Shown piece after piece: positions 6,329 through 7,941 of a DNA stretch of 7,941 nt. The stretch lies in the NCBI GenBank assembly GCA_026991065.1, contig JALXCG010000145.1, positions 1-7,941 of the forward strand, in the 5' to 3' direction. Position 1 is the first letter of the stretch. Each line of letters opens with the position of its first letter. The notes beneath the pieces were generated by a model. That model searched no databases and was not told the DNA's origin. It worked only from the letters and a program-made list of their open reading frames with translations. Origin of the DNA: Gemmatimonadota bacterium. GTDB taxonomy: Bacteria; GCA-2686955. The translations under genes were made by a program, and so were the position numbers.

Positions 6329-7252
6329 ATGCGCGCTAAATGGTTTCTAGGGGGCGGGGCACTGCTCCTGGTTGGCTGGATCCTCTGGTCCAGCATCTGG
6401 CTGGTGGGACAGAATGAACGTGGTGTGGTGCTGCGCTTTGGCGCGGTGGCGCGGGTTCTGCCTTCCGGAATCAATGTGACTCTGCCATGGCCTTTTGAGA
6501 CACTGGTGCAGGTGAATACGACCGAGGTCCGGATCATGCCGATCGGTTTTCGCCTCTCCGCCAAGGCTCGCGGGCTGAGCCCGACCGATGAAGAGGTGCA
6601 GTGGCTGACCGGGGATACCAACATTGTGGATCTGCAAGCGACGATTCAGTACACGGTGGTGGATCCCGCGGCCTATCTTTTTGGCATGAGCGACCCCTCG
6701 AATGGTGAAGCGAAAGAGTTCGCGATTCGGAAGGCCGGCGAGGCGGTGTTGACCTCACTCATGGCGCACCGGACCATTGATGATGTGCTCTCGACCGGGA
6801 AGACGGCTTTGCAGCACGATGCGATCGGTCTGATTCAGGAGCTGCTGGACACGCTGAATCTGGGCGTGCGGCTGGCTTCGCTGAACATTGTTGAAGTGAA
6901 TCCGCCGCCGGCGGTGATCGGTGCGTTCAATGATGTGGCGAGCGCCAAGGCGGATCGCGAGCGAATGGTGACCGAGGCCCGCGGTGAGGCTCATCGAACG
7001 CTGCCGGCGACGCGCGCGGAAGCGGTGCGCGTGGTCCGCAACGCGGAGATCTACCGCAGCGATCTTCTCGGCAGGGCCAAGGGGGAGGCGGAGAGCTTCG
7101 TCCGGTTGGCGGCGGAGGAGGCGCGCAGTCCGGAGGTGACCCGGCGACGTTTGTGGCTCGAACGCATGGAGAAGGATCTGCCGAAAGCCAGCACGAAGGT
7201 GGTGCAGCCGGCGGCCAGGGGAGAGCGGCGGCGGGTTTTCATCGACGGCTGA
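6329..7252 (+). CDS. hflK: HflK, SPFH-domain membrane protease modulator
   Basis: A 307-residue protein with one N-terminal membrane segment (about 7-26) and an HflK-type SPFH domain: VGQNERGVVLRFGAV (26-40), LPSGINVTLPWPFE (44-57), EVRIMPIGF (66-74), QWLTGDTNIVDLQATIQY (91-108), VNPPPAVIGAFNDV (190-203), then an extended helix (about 204-265) and the family's closing EVTRRRLWLERME (269-281). It lacks the Gly/Pro-rich N-terminal tail of E. coli HflK, as in many other bacteria, and ends in a short basic tail. The ATG at 6329 is preferred to the in-frame ATG at 6305: GAGG (6318-6321) stands 7 bases before it, and the shorter form begins at the membrane segment. It starts 4 bases after the hflC stop, and the order hflC-hflK is the reverse of the usual hflK-hflC. 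Expected role: partner of HflC in a membrane ring or cage. No ftsH lies in the window. Confidence 0.92.
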   Translation: MRAKWFLGGGALLLVGWILWSSIWLVGQNERGVVLRFGAVARVLPSGINVTLPWPFETLVQVNTTEVRIMPIGFRLSAKARGLSPTDEEVQWLTGDTNIVDLQATIQYTVVDPAAYLFGMSDPSNGEAKEFAIRKAGEAVLTSLMAHRTIDDVLSTGKTALQHDAIGLIQELLDTLNLGVRLASLNIVEVNPPPAVIGAFNDVASAKADRERMVTEARGEAHRTLPATRAEAVRVVRNAEIYRSDLLGRAKGEAESFVRLAAEEARSPEVTRRRLWLERMEKDLPKASTKVVQPAARGERRRVFIDG

Positions 7253-7254
7253 GC

Positions 7255-7277
7255 GGCGATCGAATTGTGGCGATCGA
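7255..7277. repeat. Short direct repeat after the operon
   Basis: GGCGATCGA occurs at 7255-7263 and again at 7269-7277, separated by 5 bases, just after the hflK stop codon. Each copy contains the palindrome CGATCG. Possible binding site or chance repetition in GC-rich sequence; no function can be assigned. Confidence 0.4.
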
Positions 7278-7336
7278 CGCGGGCGCGCTGAACCGGCGGC
7301 GACAGTTTCAGATCCCGGCGTGGCTCCAATTGAGGT

Positions 7337-7375
7337 TTGCTGCCGGCGAAGGGCGCCGGCGCCGGCGGGCAGCAA
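7337..7375. terminator. GC-rich hairpin between convergent genes, possible two-way terminator
   Basis: TTGCTGCC (7337-7344) pairs perfectly with GGCAGCAA (7368-7375). The interior is rich in GGCGCC/GCCGGC and can extend the stem, giving a strong hairpin in the 157-base gap between hflK and the convergent HPt gene. No run of T follows on the plus strand and none follows on the minus strand, so it is not a canonical intrinsic terminator. A T-rich stretch read on the minus strand (7388-7400) lies between the HPt stop and the hairpin, on the wrong side. The position still favours a transcription-ending role. Confidence 0.3.
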
Positions 7376-7409
7376 GTTGGGTGCAGTGAAAAAACAAAAC
7401 TGAGTGGGG

Positions 7410-7941
7410 TTATACGCGGCAAGAGGTCAAGCCGGCATCGGCAAAGGCGTTGGTAAGGTTGTCGAGGGCCGGCGCGAGGTGTGCGCGGAGTTCATCGAGT
7501 TCCGCGGTGGCCTGGTTCTTGGCCGCTTCTTCCAGGGCCTTGGCGAGTTCGTGAAGGGCGATGCCACTTACGTTGCCGGCGGCGCCCTTGAGGGTGTGGG
7601 CGCGCTCCCGGACGGCGGTGAAATCGCGATTGTCGATGGCCTGGTGGAGTGCTTCAAGCTGGTCCGGGGCATCCTGCAGAAACGCTTCGACGATTTCGCG
7701 GGCCAGGGATTCATCACTCAACATGCGCTCGAGCAGTTCCTCGTGCTCAAGAATCGGCCAGGAGGCGAGGAGGGGCGGGGTGGTGGGCGGCGTTTCCGAT
7801 TCGGTGGTTGGAGTGGCGGGGGGCGCGGGGGAGGCCGCGGTGGGCGCAGGCAGTACGGTCTGGATCTCCCCCCGGAGGATGGCCTGGTACAGGGCCTGGG
7901 TCTGGGGCGCGGGTTCCGCGCCGAACTCCTGGCGGAGCATG
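7410..7941 (-). CDS. 3' end of a regulator with a BTAD-like tail, a Pro/Thr-rich linker and an HPt domain
   Basis: Partial at the right edge; 176 residues are readable from position 7940 to the TAA at 7412-7410. Residues are numbered from the first readable Met. Residues 1-25 (MLRQEFGAEPAPQTQALYQA and on) match the last helices of a bacterial transcriptional activator domain (usual form ELGVEPSPETRALYEEIL), so this Met is probably internal and the gene continues beyond 7941. Residues 26-60 are a Pro/Thr/Ala-rich linker. Residues 61 to about 168 form an HPt domain with the phospho-acceptor motif AHTLKGAAGNVS; His115 is the likely phosphorylated residue, and Lys118 and Gly119 are also conserved. 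HPt domains pass phosphate between response-regulator receivers in multistep phosphorelays. If the BTAD reading is right, the complete protein could couple a SARP-like or TPR-type sensor region to a phosphorelay. It is convergent with hflK and not part of that operon. Confidence 0.85.
   Translation of the reverse strand, partial: MLRQEFGAEPAPQTQALYQAILRGEIQTVLPAPTAASPAPPATPTTESETPPTTPPLLASWPILEHEELLERMLSDESLAREIVEAFLQDAPDQLEALHQAIDNRDFTAVRERAHTLKGAAGNVSGIALHELAKALEEAAKNQATAELDELRAHLAPALDNLTNAFADAGLTSCRV

Noticed and set aside
7051-7422. Minus-strand open frames over the end of hflK and the intergenic gap
   Set aside because: Arg/Pro-rich shadow frames with no domain; the region is explained by hflK and a short gap.

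Overview
The window looks like a piece of chromosome from a GC-rich, Gram-negative-type environmental bacterium. Evidence is the HflK/HflC proteins, an exported Asp-box repeat protein, and a BTAD/HPt signalling protein. Lineage cannot be fixed from the sequence: Candidatus Eisenbacteria, Gemmatimonadota, Acidobacteriota or deltaproteobacterial groups would all fit. No rRNA, tRNA, CRISPR array, insertion sequence or phage gene was seen.

Layout. Bases 1-2244 (minus strand) hold the first 748 codons of a large exported protein built from repeated Asp-box (BNR) motifs; its C-terminus lies beyond the left edge. Bases 2245-2502 are a divergent intergenic region with weak promoter-like elements and one clean inverted repeat. 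Bases 2503-7252 (plus strand) are a tight four-gene operon: a ZIP-family metal transporter; a 688-residue fusion of an SO_0444/ArsP-type (DUF318) metal-efflux permease to an HflK-like SPFH (Band 7) domain; a complete HflC; and a complete free-standing HflK. Junctions are a 1-base TAATG overlap, a 19-base gap and a 4-base gap. Bases 7253-7409 are a short convergent intergenic region with a GC-rich hairpin. Bases 7410-7941 (minus strand) are the 3' end of a larger regulator whose visible part runs from the tail of a BTAD-like region through a Pro/Thr-rich linker to a histidine phosphotransfer (HPt) domain.

How it may work. HflK and HflC are known from E. coli to assemble a large membrane-anchored cage around the FtsH protease. 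Here the permease carries its own HflK-like domain and is co-transcribed with a matched HflC and a second HflK. The inference is that a Cu/Zn-type permease is built covalently into an HflKC-like assembly and works with a ZIP carrier: a metal-transport membrane microdomain rather than a simple protease modulator. No ftsH is in the window. The permease-SPFH fusion and its operon are the most interesting content here.
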